From the NCBI RefSeq assembly GCF_013114835.1, contig NZ_JAAVLW010000007.1, positions 186,001-250,000 of the forward strand: a stretch of 64,000 nt of DNA, in the 5' to 3' direction. Below the pieces are notes generated by a model. The model worked only from the letters and a program-made list of their open reading frames with translations, did not search any database and was not told the DNA's origin. Each line of letters begins with the position of its first letter. Position 1 is the first letter of the stretch. Below, piece by piece: positions 25,228 to 34,746 of the stretch. The position numbers and the translations under genes were made by a program. Source of the DNA: Bradyrhizobium archetypum. GTDB taxonomy: Bacteria > Pseudomonadota > Alphaproteobacteria > Rhizobiales > Xanthobacteraceae.

Positions 25228-25504
25228 CCTGCGCGAGGCTCGCGACCCGGCCGGAGGCAAGGAACGGGTCTTGCATTGATCGGTGCTGACGGAAGTCCAC
25301 CCGCGCATTCCCGGTAGATTTCCGGGGAGGCGGCGCGCCGCAGCCGTGATGCCCGGAATTTAGAGGAAAACCACGCTTGCGGAACCAGTCTTTCGCCACG
25401 ATCGTATGTAACTATATGACACTATGTGACAGGGGATGACGAAGGTTGTTGTTGCCTCACCGGGTAATGGCGATCATGATGACCGGGGGCCATAGAGGAC
25501 GCGA

Positions 25505-27907
25505 ATGCCAACTTTTTCCCAAAGCCTTGAACAATCCCTGCATCGTGCATTGGCGATTGCAAACGAGCGTCATCATCAATATGCGACGCTCGAACATCTT
25601 CTGCTGTCGCTGATCGATGACTCGGATGCGGCGGCGGTGATGCGCGCCTGCAGCGTCGATCTCGACAAGCTGCGCACGAGCCTCGTCAACTATCTCGAGA
25701 CCGAATTCGAAAATCTGGTGACTGACGGCGCCGACGACGCTAAGCCGACCGCCGGATTCCAGCGCGTGATCCAGCGCGCCGTGATTCACGTCCAATCCTC
25801 CGGTCGCGAAGAAGTGACCGGCGCCAACGTGCTGATCGCGATCTTCGCGGAGCGCGAGAGTCATGCCGCATACTTCCTGCAAGAGCAGGACATGACGCGC
25901 TACGACGCGGTCAACTATATCAGCCACGGCATCGCCAAGCGGCCGGGCGTCTCCGAAGCGCGCCCGGTGCGCGGCGTCGACGAGGAGACCGAGACCAAGG
26001 GCAACGAGGACTCCAAGAAGAAGGGGGAGGCGCTCGAAACCTATTGTGTCAACCTCAACAAGAAGGCGCGCGACGGCAAGATCGATCCGGTGATCGGACG
26101 CAATTCCGAGATCAATCGCGCGATCCAGGTGCTGTGCCGCCGCCAGAAGAACAATCCGCTATTCGTGGGCGACGCTGGCGTCGGCAAGACCGCGATCGCC
26201 GAAGGGCTGGCCAAGCGCATCGTCGATTCCGAAGTGCCGGAAGTGCTGGCTGCGGCCACCGTGTTCTCGCTCGACATGGGCACGCTGCTCGCGGGCACGC
26301 GCTATCGCGGTGATTTCGAAGAGAGGCTGAAACAGGTCTTGAAGGAGCTGGAGGCACACCCGAACGCCATCCTGTTCATCGACGAAATCCACACGGTAAT
26401 CGGCGCCGGCGCGACCTCCGGCGGTGCGATGGATGCCTCCAACCTGCTCAAGCCGGCGCTCGCCGCAGGCAACATCCGCTGCATGGGCTCAACTACCTAC
26501 AAGGAATATCGCCAGCATTTCGAAAAGGACCGCGCTCTGGTGCGCCGGTTCCAGAAGATCGATATCAACGAGCCGACGGTGGAAGACGCGATCGCGATCC
26601 TGAAAGGTCTCAAGCCGTATTTCGAGGATTACCATCGCCTGAAATACACCAGTGAGGCGATCGAGGCGGCGGTCCAATTGTCGTCGCGCTATATCCACGA
26701 CCGTAAGCTGCCCGACAAGGCGATCGATGTGATCGACGAGTCGGGCGCGGCGCAGATGTTGGTAGCCGAAAACAAGCGCAAGAAAACCATCGGCATCAAG
26801 GAAATCGAGACCACGATCGCGACCATGGCGCGGATTCCGCCCAAGAGCGTATCGAAGGACGATGCCGAGGTGCTGAAGCATCTCGAGCAGACGTTGAAGC
26901 GCGTGGTATTTGGCCAGGACAAGGCGATCGAGTCGCTATCCGCTTCGATCAAGCTGGCGCGGGCCGGCCTGCGCGAGCCGGAGAAGCCGATCGGTTGCTA
27001 CCTGTTCTCGGGTCCCACCGGCGTTGGCAAAACCGAAGTTGCAAAACAGCTTGCGGCTTCGCTCGGCGTCGAGCTGCTGCGCTTCGACATGTCCGAATAC
27101 ATGGAGCGGCACACGGTATCGCGCCTGATCGGCGCGCCTCCCGGCTATGTTGGCTTCGATCAAGGCGGCCTGCTCACTGATGGCGTCGATCAGCATCCGC
27201 ATTGCGTAGTGCTGCTCGACGAAATCGAGAAGGCGCATCCGGATCTGTACAACGTGCTGCTGCAGATCATGGATCACGGCCGGCTGACCGACCACAACGG
27301 CAAGCAGGTCAATTTCCGCAACGTGATCCTGATCATGACCACGAATGCCGGCGCCGCCGACCTCGCGCGCCAGGCTTTCGGCTTCACGCGCAACAAGCGG
27401 GAAGGCGACGATCACGAGGCGATCAACCGTCAGTTCGCGCCGGAATTCCGCAATCGGCTGGACGCGATCGTCTCGTTCGCCCACCTCAACGCCGATGTCA
27501 TCGGCATGGTGGTGGAGAAGTTCGTGCTGCAGCTCGAGGCGCAACTCGCCGACCGCGACGTCACCATCGAGCTGTCGGATCCTGCCAAGGCCTGGCTGAT
27601 CGAGCATGGCTATGACGAGCAGATGGGCGCGCGCCCGATGGCGCGCGTGATCCAGGAGTACATCAAGAAGCCGCTCGCGGATGAAGTGCTGTTCGGTCAG
27701 CTCAAGGGCGGCGGCCATGTCCGCGTCGTGCTGGTCAAGGACGCCGAGGGCAAGGACAAGATCGGCTTCGAGTTCGTCGAAGGTCCGGTCACGCCGAAGC
27801 CCGAGAAGCTGCCGGGGACGCGCAAGCGCAAACCGAAGCCGGGCGGTCCCAACGGGGGCGGCGGCTCAAAGGGGCCTGCCTCAAAGGGCCCGCTGGTCAA
27901 GGTCTGA
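25505..27907 (+). CDS. clpA: ATP-dependent Clp protease ATPase subunit ClpA
   Basis: 800 residues. The N-domain (1-145, FSQSLEQSLHRALAIANER, YATLEHLLLSLIDD) docks ClpS. AAA1 has Walker A GDAGVGKT (222-229) and Walker B AILFIDEIHT; AAA2 has GPTGVGKT at about 505 and VVLLDEIEKAHPD. The ClpP-docking loop before KREGDD reads QAFGFTRN: the usual I/L/V-G-F/L tripeptide is FGF here. The Lys/Pro/Gly-rich C-terminal tail (about 760-800) is longer than in E. coli. ClpA unfolds substrates, including N-degron proteins delivered by ClpS, and feeds them to ClpP. clpP is not in the window. Confidence 0.97.
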   Translation: MPTFSQSLEQSLHRALAIANERHHQYATLEHLLLSLIDDSDAAAVMRACSVDLDKLRTSLVNYLETEFENLVTDGADDAKPTAGFQRVIQRAVIHVQSSGREEVTGANVLIAIFAERESHAAYFLQEQDMTRYDAVNYISHGIAKRPGVSEARPVRGVDEETETKGNEDSKKKGEALETYCVNLNKKARDGKIDPVIGRNSEINRAIQVLCRRQKNNPLFVGDAGVGKTAIAEGLAKRIVDSEVPEVLAAATVFSLDMGTLLAGTRYRGDFEERLKQVLKELEAHPNAILFIDEIHTVIGAGATSGGAMDASNLLKPALAAGNIRCMGSTTYKEYRQHFEKDRALVRRFQKIDINEPTVEDAIAILKGLKPYFEDYHRLKYTSEAIEAAVQLSSRYIHDRKLPDKAIDVIDESGAAQMLVAENKRKKTIGIKEIETTIATMARIPPKSVSKDDAEVLKHLEQTLKRVVFGQDKAIESLSASIKLARAGLREPEKPIGCYLFSGPTGVGKTEVAKQLAASLGVELLRFDMSEYMERHTVSRLIGAPPGYVGFDQGGLLTDGVDQHPHCVVLLDEIEKAHPDLYNVLLQIMDHGRLTDHNGKQVNFRNVILIMTTNAGAADLARQAFGFTRNKREGDDHEAINRQFAPEFRNRLDAIVSFAHLNADVIGMVVEKFVLQLEAQLADRDVTIELSDPAKAWLIEHGYDEQMGARPMARVIQEYIKKPLADEVLFGQLKGGGHVRVVLVKDAEGKDKIGFEFVEGPVTPKPEKLPGTRKRKPKPGGPNGGGGSKGPASKGPLVKV

Positions 27908-27939
27908 TCGCGGCGACCGGAAGATACGGCAAGAATGCA

Positions 27940-27969
27940 AAAAAGGCCGGCTCGACAGCCGGCCTTTTT
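27940..27969. terminator. Intrinsic terminator between clpA and the PilZ gene
   Basis: AAAAAGGCCGGCT (27940-27952) pairs with AGCCGGCCTTTTT (27957-27969) around CGAC. A- and T-runs on both sides allow it to end clpA and the converging PilZ gene. Confidence 0.9.
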
Positions 27970-27987
27970 CTGTGGTGCGTTGCGGCT

Positions 27988-28344
27988 TCAGCGTTCGCCG
28001 AGCAGTTCGTCAATCCGTCGCTGGAGCTGCCGCTTCTTGATCTCGCTTCTGCGCAGCCGCTCATCGAGATCGGAAACCGGCTCGGCCGGCCGTTCCGCCC
28101 GGAATGCGACGCCGACGAAATTATCCCGCCACCAGATCACCTTGGCGAGGAAGGAGCGGCCCTTGCGCGCGATGCGCAGCGAGAGCTGCTCTCTTGGCAA
28201 TTGGATGTCGTTGCTGAATTCGATGGTCGCGCCCTTGTCCGAGATGTTGCGGACGATGCATTCGCGCGCAGCACCGCGATCGCCGATCTCGGCGATGCCG
28301 CCATACATCACTTTATCGCGCACACTCTCGCGCCGATCCTGCAT
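27988..28344 (-). CDS. PilZ-domain protein
   Basis: 118 residues. After an initial MQDRRESVRDKV, the PilZ fold shows RECIVRNISDKGATIEFSNDIQLP and FLAKVIWWRDNFVGVAF. The RxxxR motif is RRESVR at 4-9 and D/NxSxxG is NISDKG, both c-di-GMP-binding signatures. The C-terminal tail is a charged helix (DLDERLRRSEIKKRQLQRRIDELL). A cytoplasmic c-di-GMP receptor is likely. The window also codes for PleD, a diguanylate cyclase, but no direct link is visible. Start at 28344; the frame continues upstream with unlikely residues. Confidence 0.85.
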   Translation of the reverse strand: MQDRRESVRDKVMYGGIAEIGDRGAARECIVRNISDKGATIEFSNDIQLPREQLSLRIARKGRSFLAKVIWWRDNFVGVAFRAERPAEPVSDLDERLRRSEIKKRQLQRRIDELLGER

Positions 28345-28576
28345 TGAAATCTCCCAACAAAGTGAGGAGATTTTTACCGCGCTTTGTTGCCCGTAGAAGT
28401 CCGGCGAGCGCAAAATGCGGCGTTAACGTAAATTAACGGCGGCTCCGATGACGCCGATTTCGGAGCAATTGCAGCGCAACAACGGCAGCGTGCCGCAGGG
28501 GACGGTGGATCTACCCGCAAGCGTTAATCGTTGACTGACGTTTTGATTGCCATGCGCTGTCGGATTGCAAATTGCC

Positions 28577-29530
28577 ATGCAAAGAGGTCGGTTTCTTCGC
28601 GCCCTATGCTGCACGGTGTCACTCTTGTCGTCGTCGGGCAACGCCTTCGCCGAGGACGCAGGTGAAGCTACGCGGTCGAGCGCGACGGCGAACCAAAAGG
28701 CGGACGCCCCTGCGCGCGAAAGCGAGGCGCGCGAGGCGATGTGCCTGATGATCGAATCGGCGGCGAAGGCCTCGAACCTGCCGCTGGAATTTTTCGCGCG
28801 CGTGATCTGGCAGGAGAGCCGCTTTCAGCCCGGTGCGGTGGGGCCGGTGACGCGCAGCGGCGCACGGGCGCAGGGCATTGCGCAGTTCATGCCTTATACG
28901 GCGAACGAACGCGGCCTGCTCGATCCCTTCAATCCCGTGCAGGCGCTGCCGAAGTCGGCGGAGTTCCTGGCCGAATTGCGCGAGCAGTTCGGCAATCTCG
29001 GGCTTGCCGCGGCCGCCTACAATGCCGGTCCGCGCCGGGTGCAGGAATGGCTGGCCGGCACCGGGCCGATGCCACAGGAGACGCGCAACTATGTCGTTGC
29101 CATCACCGGCTCCACGGTGGAGGATTGGGCGAAGGCGGGGCAGGGCGGCAAACAGCCCGAACGAATTCCGGCATCGAGCTGCCGCGAATTGATGGCGCTC
29201 TTGAAACAGGCACCCAATCCCTTTATCGCCGGGCTGGAGCAGCGCGTGAAGTTCGCTGCCGCCAAGCAATGGGGCGTGCAGCTCGCTGCCGGCTTTTCCC
29301 GCGACAAGGCGCTCGCGATGTATGGCCGTGCGGTCTCCCGCCTGTCGAGCGTGATCGGCAATCGCGATCCCTCGATCCTCGCCTCGCGCCTGCGCAGCCG
29401 CGGTCCGGCGACGTTCTACCAAGTGCGCTTCGGCGCCGACACACGCGGCGAGGCCGACGACCTCTGCAACCGCATCCGAAAAGCGGGCGGGGCGTGCTTT
29501 GTGCTGCGGAATAGAGGCGTGGCGGGGTGA
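28577..29530 (+). CDS. Lytic transglycosylase with SPOR-like C-terminus
   Basis: 317 residues. Signal peptide 1-25 (RFLRALCCTVSLLSSSGNAFAED). The SLT domain at about 60-185 has the catalytic Glu in VIWQESRFQPGAVGP, then GIAQFMPYTANERG and LAAAAYNAGPRRVQEWLAGTG. It cleaves the glycan strand between MurNAc and GlcNAc to give 1,6-anhydro products in the periplasm. After about 230, a SPOR-like region ends in FYQVRFGADTRGEADDLCNRI with two Cys (LC, ACF) that could pair. The ATG at 28577 fits the signal peptide; 28547 would add ten residues. Confidence 0.9.
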   Translation: MQRGRFLRALCCTVSLLSSSGNAFAEDAGEATRSSATANQKADAPARESEAREAMCLMIESAAKASNLPLEFFARVIWQESRFQPGAVGPVTRSGARAQGIAQFMPYTANERGLLDPFNPVQALPKSAEFLAELREQFGNLGLAAAAYNAGPRRVQEWLAGTGPMPQETRNYVVAITGSTVEDWAKAGQGGKQPERIPASSCRELMALLKQAPNPFIAGLEQRVKFAAAKQWGVQLAAGFSRDKALAMYGRAVSRLSSVIGNRDPSILASRLRSRGPATFYQVRFGADTRGEADDLCNRIRKAGGACFVLRNRGVAG

Positions 29531-29544
29531 AGTTACTTGCTCTG

Positions 29545-29664
29545 TCATTCCGGGATGGTCCGAAGGACCAGACCTCAGGTGCGCAATTGCGCACCGGGGA
29601 ATCTCGAGATTCTCAGGGGCGCGAGGGCGCTCCATAGTTCGAATTTCGCATCGCCCCGGAATGA
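29545..29664. repeat. Multi-palindrome intergenic repeat (cloverleaf-like)
   Basis: Outer arms TCATTCCGGG (29545-29554) and CCCCGGAATGA (29654-29664) enclose GGTCC-gaa-GGACC (29557-29569), an 18-bp perfect palindrome (29578-29595: GGTGCGCAATTGCGCACC) and a 14-bp one (29599-29612: GAATCTCGAGATTC). It is between the transglycosylase and azlC, both on the plus strand. It looks like a member of a dispersed Bradyrhizobium-type repeat family. Confidence 0.75.
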
Positions 29665-29736
29665 GGCGCGCTTGTCACGATTGCATACCGGCTTTGATCT
29701 GCTGCTTGCTTGACGCAGACTCCTTTCACTAGCCCT

Positions 29737-30516
29737 ATGCCCGCGATGACTCCAGCCCTCATCCGGTCACCCGTGGCGCTACCTCCGCTTTCTTCTCCCC
29801 AATGGCAAAGCCCCGTCCGCGCCTTCGCGTGGGGCATGAGCGCGGTCGCGTCCACGGTGCTGACGCTGGTGCTGTTTGCGACCTATCTCGGCATTGGCGC
29901 GCTGGCCCATGATAGTCATTTCAGCCTAGGCTGGGCGCTCGGCTCTACGCTGCTGGTCTGGGCGGGACCGGCGCAAATCATCCTGATTTCGACGCTGGGA
30001 TCCGCGGCGACCGCGGTGCAGGCGGCGATTGCGATGAAGGTGAGTGCGATCCGGCTGTTTCCGATGGTCGTGTCGGTGCTGCCTCTCATGAAGACGCCCA
30101 AGACCAGGCGCCGGCATCTCGTGCTGGCGACGCATTTCATTGCGGTGACGCTGTGGGTCGAGTGTTATCGGCTGCTGCCGAAAGTGCCGCGCGAGCGGCG
30201 CATCGCGTTCACGCACGGGCTCGGCTGCGGCCTCGTCACCGTCTGTTTGGTCGCGACCACGCTCGGCTATGGCCTGGCCGCCAACCTGCGGTCGCTGTTT
30301 GCGGCAGCGATCCTGCTGCTGACGCCGCTGGCGTTTTTGCTGTCGACCGCGCGCAACTGCAAGGAGATATCGGACGTGCTGGCGCTGGTGCTGGGGCTTG
30401 CGTTGTTTCCGGTAGTATCGAGGCTGCATACCGGCGTCGATATCCTGATCAGTGGCGTCACTGCCGGCACCATCGCCTATGGCGTGCACTGGTGGCGTGA
30501 GAGGGCGGGCGCATGA
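29737..30516 (+). CDS. azlC: AzlC family transporter, branched-chain amino-acid export component
   Basis: 259 residues from the ATG at 29737; a TTG at 29710 is also in frame. Seven or so hydrophobic helices, with AzlC motifs SLGWALGSTLLVWAGPAQIIL, TPKTRRRHLVLATHFIAVTLW and RRIAFTHGLGCGLV. Only the large subunit works with AzlD. azlD starts at 30513, overlapping the azlC stop by four bases (ATGA), so both are translated together. The exact cargo here is not shown; family members export branched-chain amino acids or their analogues. Confidence 0.9.
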   Translation: MPAMTPALIRSPVALPPLSSPQWQSPVRAFAWGMSAVASTVLTLVLFATYLGIGALAHDSHFSLGWALGSTLLVWAGPAQIILISTLGSAATAVQAAIAMKVSAIRLFPMVVSVLPLMKTPKTRRRHLVLATHFIAVTLWVECYRLLPKVPRERRIAFTHGLGCGLVTVCLVATTLGYGLAANLRSLFAAAILLLTPLAFLLSTARNCKEISDVLALVLGLALFPVVSRLHTGVDILISGVTAGTIAYGVHWWRERAGA

Positions 30517-30857
30517 GCGAGTTTTTCGGCAGCCCGCACGCGCTGTTGGTCCTGGTTCTCGCCGGTTTCCTGCCCAACGAGATCTGGCGGATGGCCGGGC
30601 TGTGGTTCGGCGCCGGCATCGACGAGGGCTCGGAAGTTCTGGTGTGGGTGCGGGCGGTAGCGACTGCGATCCTCGCGGGCGTCATCGCGCAAATCCTGGT
30701 GCAGCCGCCGGGCGCGCTGGCTGATGTGCCGGACTGGCTGCGCTATGGTGCGGTCGCAGCCGGCTTTGCCGTGTTCATGCTGACGCAACGCTCGATCTTT
30801 GCCGGCGTGGTCTGCGGCGAGATCGTGCTTCTGGCCGGGAAATGGTGGGTCGGTTGA
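30513..30857 (+). CDS. azlD: AzlD family membrane protein, small transporter subunit
   Basis: 114 residues, mostly three to four short hydrophobic helices (LLVLVLAGFLPNEIWRMAGLW, AVATAILAGVIAQIL, AVAAGFAVFML, SIFAGVVCGEIVLLAG). The NEIWRMAGLWFG segment is AzlD-typical. Its start overlaps the azlC stop (ATGA), indicating translational coupling. Together they form the AzlCD exporter. Confidence 0.88.
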   Translation: MSEFFGSPHALLVLVLAGFLPNEIWRMAGLWFGAGIDEGSEVLVWVRAVATAILAGVIAQILVQPPGALADVPDWLRYGAVAAGFAVFMLTQRSIFAGVVCGEIVLLAGKWWVG

Positions 30858-30938
30858 TTGTACGGCGCCAAATCCGGTACTGTCCGGCACGCCGGAAAAG
30901 CTGCACGCGCTCGCGGCCTACGTCACTGGATTAGGAAA

Positions 30939-31430
30939 ATGGTTCAGGAAACTAAACTCCGCGAAGGCGAAGTTACCGTCGATATGCCGCCAGCTCGCGA
31001 CGCCGGGCTGGTGTTCATCGGCCGCATCCGCACGCCCTGGAAGTCGCGATTGGAAACGCCGCGGCAGGGCCGACATGACGGGCCGGTCTGTCGGCTGGAA
31101 ATTTTCGACCCGTGGGTGCCCGCGATCAAGGGCGTCGACTTCTATGAAAATCTCGAGGTGATCTATTGGCTGCACCAGTCGCGCCGCGATCTGGTGCTGC
31201 AAAGCCCGAAGAACAACCAGAAAACCCGCGGCACGTTTTCGCTGCGCTCGCCGGTGCGGCCCAACCCGATCGGCACCTCGATCGTGAAGTTCGTCAAGAT
31301 CGAGGGCAATGTCATCCTGGTGCGCGGTCTCGACTGCCTCGATGAAACGCCGCTGCTCGACGTCAAGCCCGACCGCTGCGAGTTTACCCCGCTGGCGCCG
31401 CCGCAAGCAGGGGATTTCGAGACGGAATAG
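30939..31430 (+). CDS. TrmO-like tRNA-methyltransferase (TsaA/YaeB fold)
   Basis: 163 residues, one TsaA-like domain. VFIGRIRTPWKSRLETPRQG opens it; GVDFYENLEVIYWLHQSRRDLVL, the PNxQ..RGTFSLRSPVRPNPIG signature and VRGLDCLDETPLLDVKPD follow. Family members N6-methylate the cyclic or threonylcarbamoyl adenosine t6A37 of tRNA with S-adenosylmethionine. The AGGAA before the ATG at 30939 and the domain start both support this codon. The gene is 81 bases after azlD. Assignment to TrmO versus a paralogue is by family pattern only. Confidence 0.88.
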   Translation: MVQETKLREGEVTVDMPPARDAGLVFIGRIRTPWKSRLETPRQGRHDGPVCRLEIFDPWVPAIKGVDFYENLEVIYWLHQSRRDLVLQSPKNNQKTRGTFSLRSPVRPNPIGTSIVKFVKIEGNVILVRGLDCLDETPLLDVKPDRCEFTPLAPPQAGDFETE

Positions 31431-31440
31431 GTCGTGACAT

Positions 31441-31863
31441 CTACCCCAGCGCGGCGGCCAGTTTGGTCGCGTTGTCTTCGAGCACTTTCACATCTTCCTT
31501 GCGGCTCGCCGGCGGCAACAGCGCGACGCCGTCGTGGCGCGGCATCACATGCATGTGCAGGTGGAACACGACCTGGCCGCCGGCGGGCTCGTTGAATTGC
31601 TGCACGGTGATGCCGTCGGCCTTGAAGGCCTTCATGGCGGCGGCGGCGATCTTGTGGGCGGCACGCGCGACATGGGCGTAATCGTCGGGCGTGACATCGA
31701 GAATATTGCGGGCAGGAGCCTTCGGAATCACCAGCGTATGGCCGGGCGAACGCGGCATGATGTCGAGGAACGCCAGCACGTGATCGTCCTCGTAAACCTT
31801 ATGGCAGGAAAACTCGCCGCGCAGAATTTTTGCGAAGGGATTATTGGGATCATAGGCGGGCAT
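31441..31863 (-). CDS. HIT family nucleotide hydrolase/transferase
   Basis: 140 residues. The histidine triad H-phi-H-phi-H is HLHMHVMPRH (His101, 103, 105; His105 attacks the alpha-phosphate). KVYEDDHVLAFLDIMPRSPGHTLVIPK is the usual N-terminal strand block. HIT proteins of this size (HinT/FHIT-like) hydrolyse adenosine phosphoramidates or nucleoside-derived substrates. It is the last gene of a minus-strand set (RidA, GDPD, acyltransferase, HIT), 51 bases after the acyltransferase. Confidence 0.95.
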   Translation of the reverse strand: MPAYDPNNPFAKILRGEFSCHKVYEDDHVLAFLDIMPRSPGHTLVIPKAPARNILDVTPDDYAHVARAAHKIAAAAMKAFKADGITVQQFNEPAGGQVVFHLHMHVMPRHDGVALLPPASRKEDVKVLEDNATKLAAALG

Positions 31864-31914
31864 GGCTTCTTCCCTCAGGGTTTGGTCGCAATCTCATGTC
31901 GGCTGCTCGGCAGG

Positions 31915-33153
<1,239 letters not shown>

Positions 33154-33259
33154 CTAGAAATTCGGACCGATCCCGTTGTGCGATCAGCCATCGCGCAGGG
33201 TGGCCAATGCTGCAAAGATCGTGCATCGGGGGCGCGAGTTCAAGGTCGCGCGCCGCACA

Positions 33260-34012
33260 TCAGGTTCCCGGCAGGAACCCCTCGAAGATCATCTGATCGG
33301 CATGGCGCGCGGCGCGGTCACGTTGCTCCGGCGTGCGCACGGTCCAGGTCAACAGCGGCAGGCCGAAAATATTGCGGGCGATCCAAGGAGCCGCGGCGGG
33401 CAGCTCGTCCACCCAATAGGCGACGAAATCCGGCCGGCTCCAGAAGGCGTGCCGCAGATGCGTCATGCCGCGGCGCTGCGCGGGCGAGGCTTCCGGCCAC
33501 TCTTCGGCGGTATAGCGGCGCTCCGCCACGATGCCACGGGCGCGGCCGCGGATCAACTCGCGCAGCGCCACCACCTGGTCCGGGTCGAAGGACATGCCGA
33601 CGGCCGGACCGTCATAGGAGGCGAGCACCTCCGACATCCGTTTCACCAGCCGACGGTCGCCGTCGAAATGGCTCTTCACCTCGATTACCAGCGGAACGCG
33701 CCCGGCGACGAGCGCGCAGAGATCGCCCAGCGTCATCATCCGCTCCGGCGTGTCCTTGAAATTGACGGCCTTGAGTTCGGCCGCGGTCTTGCCGCGTAGC
33801 GCGCCGGAGCCCTCGGTGAGGCGGCCGAGCGCGCCGTCATGGTGCACCATCGCCTCGCCGTCAGAGGAAAGCTGGATGTCGCATTCGATGGCGAAGTTGC
33901 CATCGATCGCGGCCTCCGCGGCCGCCGGCATGTTTTCGACGATGCCACGCGAAATGTCATGCAGGCCGCGATGCGCAACCGGCCGTGCCGTCAGCCAGTC
34001 GGGAGCGCGCAT
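33260..34012 (-). CDS. Glycerophosphodiester phosphodiesterase
   Basis: 250 residues with a full GDPD TIM-barrel. The HRG metal/catalytic site is PVAHRGLHD (about 13-17); NFAIECDIQLSSDGEAMVHHDGAL gives the ExD pair and the second catalytic His. FKDTPERMMTLGDLCALVAG and LVIEVKSHFDGD follow. It hydrolyses glycerophosphodiesters to glycerol-3-phosphate and alcohol. No signal peptide, so it is cytoplasmic. It starts 14 bases after the RidA stop and is probably in one transcript with it. Confidence 0.94.
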   Translation of the reverse strand: MRAPDWLTARPVAHRGLHDISRGIVENMPAAAEAAIDGNFAIECDIQLSSDGEAMVHHDGALGRLTEGSGALRGKTAAELKAVNFKDTPERMMTLGDLCALVAGRVPLVIEVKSHFDGDRRLVKRMSEVLASYDGPAVGMSFDPDQVVALRELIRGRARGIVAERRYTAEEWPEASPAQRRGMTHLRHAFWSRPDFVAYWVDELPAAAPWIARNIFGLPLLTWTVRTPEQRDRAARHADQMIFEGFLPGT

Positions 34013-34026
34013 GAGCGGTGCTCCGC

Positions 34027-34494
34027 TCAGGATACCTCGAAGATGGCGTCCACCTCGACGGCGGCATCCGCGGGCAGCGAAGCGACGCCGACGGTCGTGC
34101 GGGCATGCCGGCCCTTGTCGCCGAAGGCGGTGACCATCAGGTCGGAGGCGCCGTTGAGCACCTTGGGTCCGTCGAGGAAATCAGGTGCGGAATTGATGAA
34201 ACCGCCGAGCCGGACCACACGCACGACCTTGTCGAGATCGCCGAGCGCGGCCTTGACCTGCGCCAGCAGGTTGACACCACAGCCTTGCGCCGCGGCGTAG
34301 CCCTGTTCGATGGTGACGCCGGCCCCGAGCTTGCCCTTTGCGATCAGCTTGCCTTCGGCGTCGGCGCACACCTGGCCGGAAACGAACAGCAGATTGCCTG
34401 ATCGCACGAAGCCGACATAGTTCGCCATGGGGGTACGCGGCTCGTTCAGGACGATACCCTGTGCCGCCAACTTCTGTTCGACCGTACCCGCCAT
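34027..34494 (-). CDS. RidA family protein (YjgF/YER057c/UK114)
   Basis: 155 residues, the longer RidA subgroup. NYVGFVRSGNLLFVSGQVCADAEGKLI and VTIEQGYAAAQGCGVNLLAQVKAALGD, then VVRLGGFINSAPDFLDGPKVLNGASDLMVTAFG and HARTTVGVASLPADAAVEVDAIFEV are the core. The Arg of the RidA active site is R in KGRHARTTVG. Canonical RidA deaminates 2-aminoacrylate, but long homologues may differ. The frame is open to 34710; I choose the ATG at 34494. It heads the minus-strand operon with GDPD. Confidence 0.9.
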   Translation of the reverse strand: MAGTVEQKLAAQGIVLNEPRTPMANYVGFVRSGNLLFVSGQVCADAEGKLIAKGKLGAGVTIEQGYAAAQGCGVNLLAQVKAALGDLDKVVRVVRLGGFINSAPDFLDGPKVLNGASDLMVTAFGDKGRHARTTVGVASLPADAAVEVDAIFEVS

Positions 34495-34746
34495 GTTTGT
34501 GTCCTCACTTGAGATGTGACTGTTTCTGACCCCGCGATCAGGTCGCACTGTTTCGCGCATCGCGCCGCCGGTTGCAAGCGAGGCGGGATGGGCGGTCGGT
34601 CGCCAGCCCGGCGCAAATCTCCGGTAGAATTGCCGAAAAACCAGGCTGCCCGGCGTCAAATTCCTGCGTCCTCGGGCGCTGCCCCAGTTGCGACGCAATA
34701 GGGCCATCACTAATGTAGCGAATCTTCATCGAGGAAAACACAGAAC

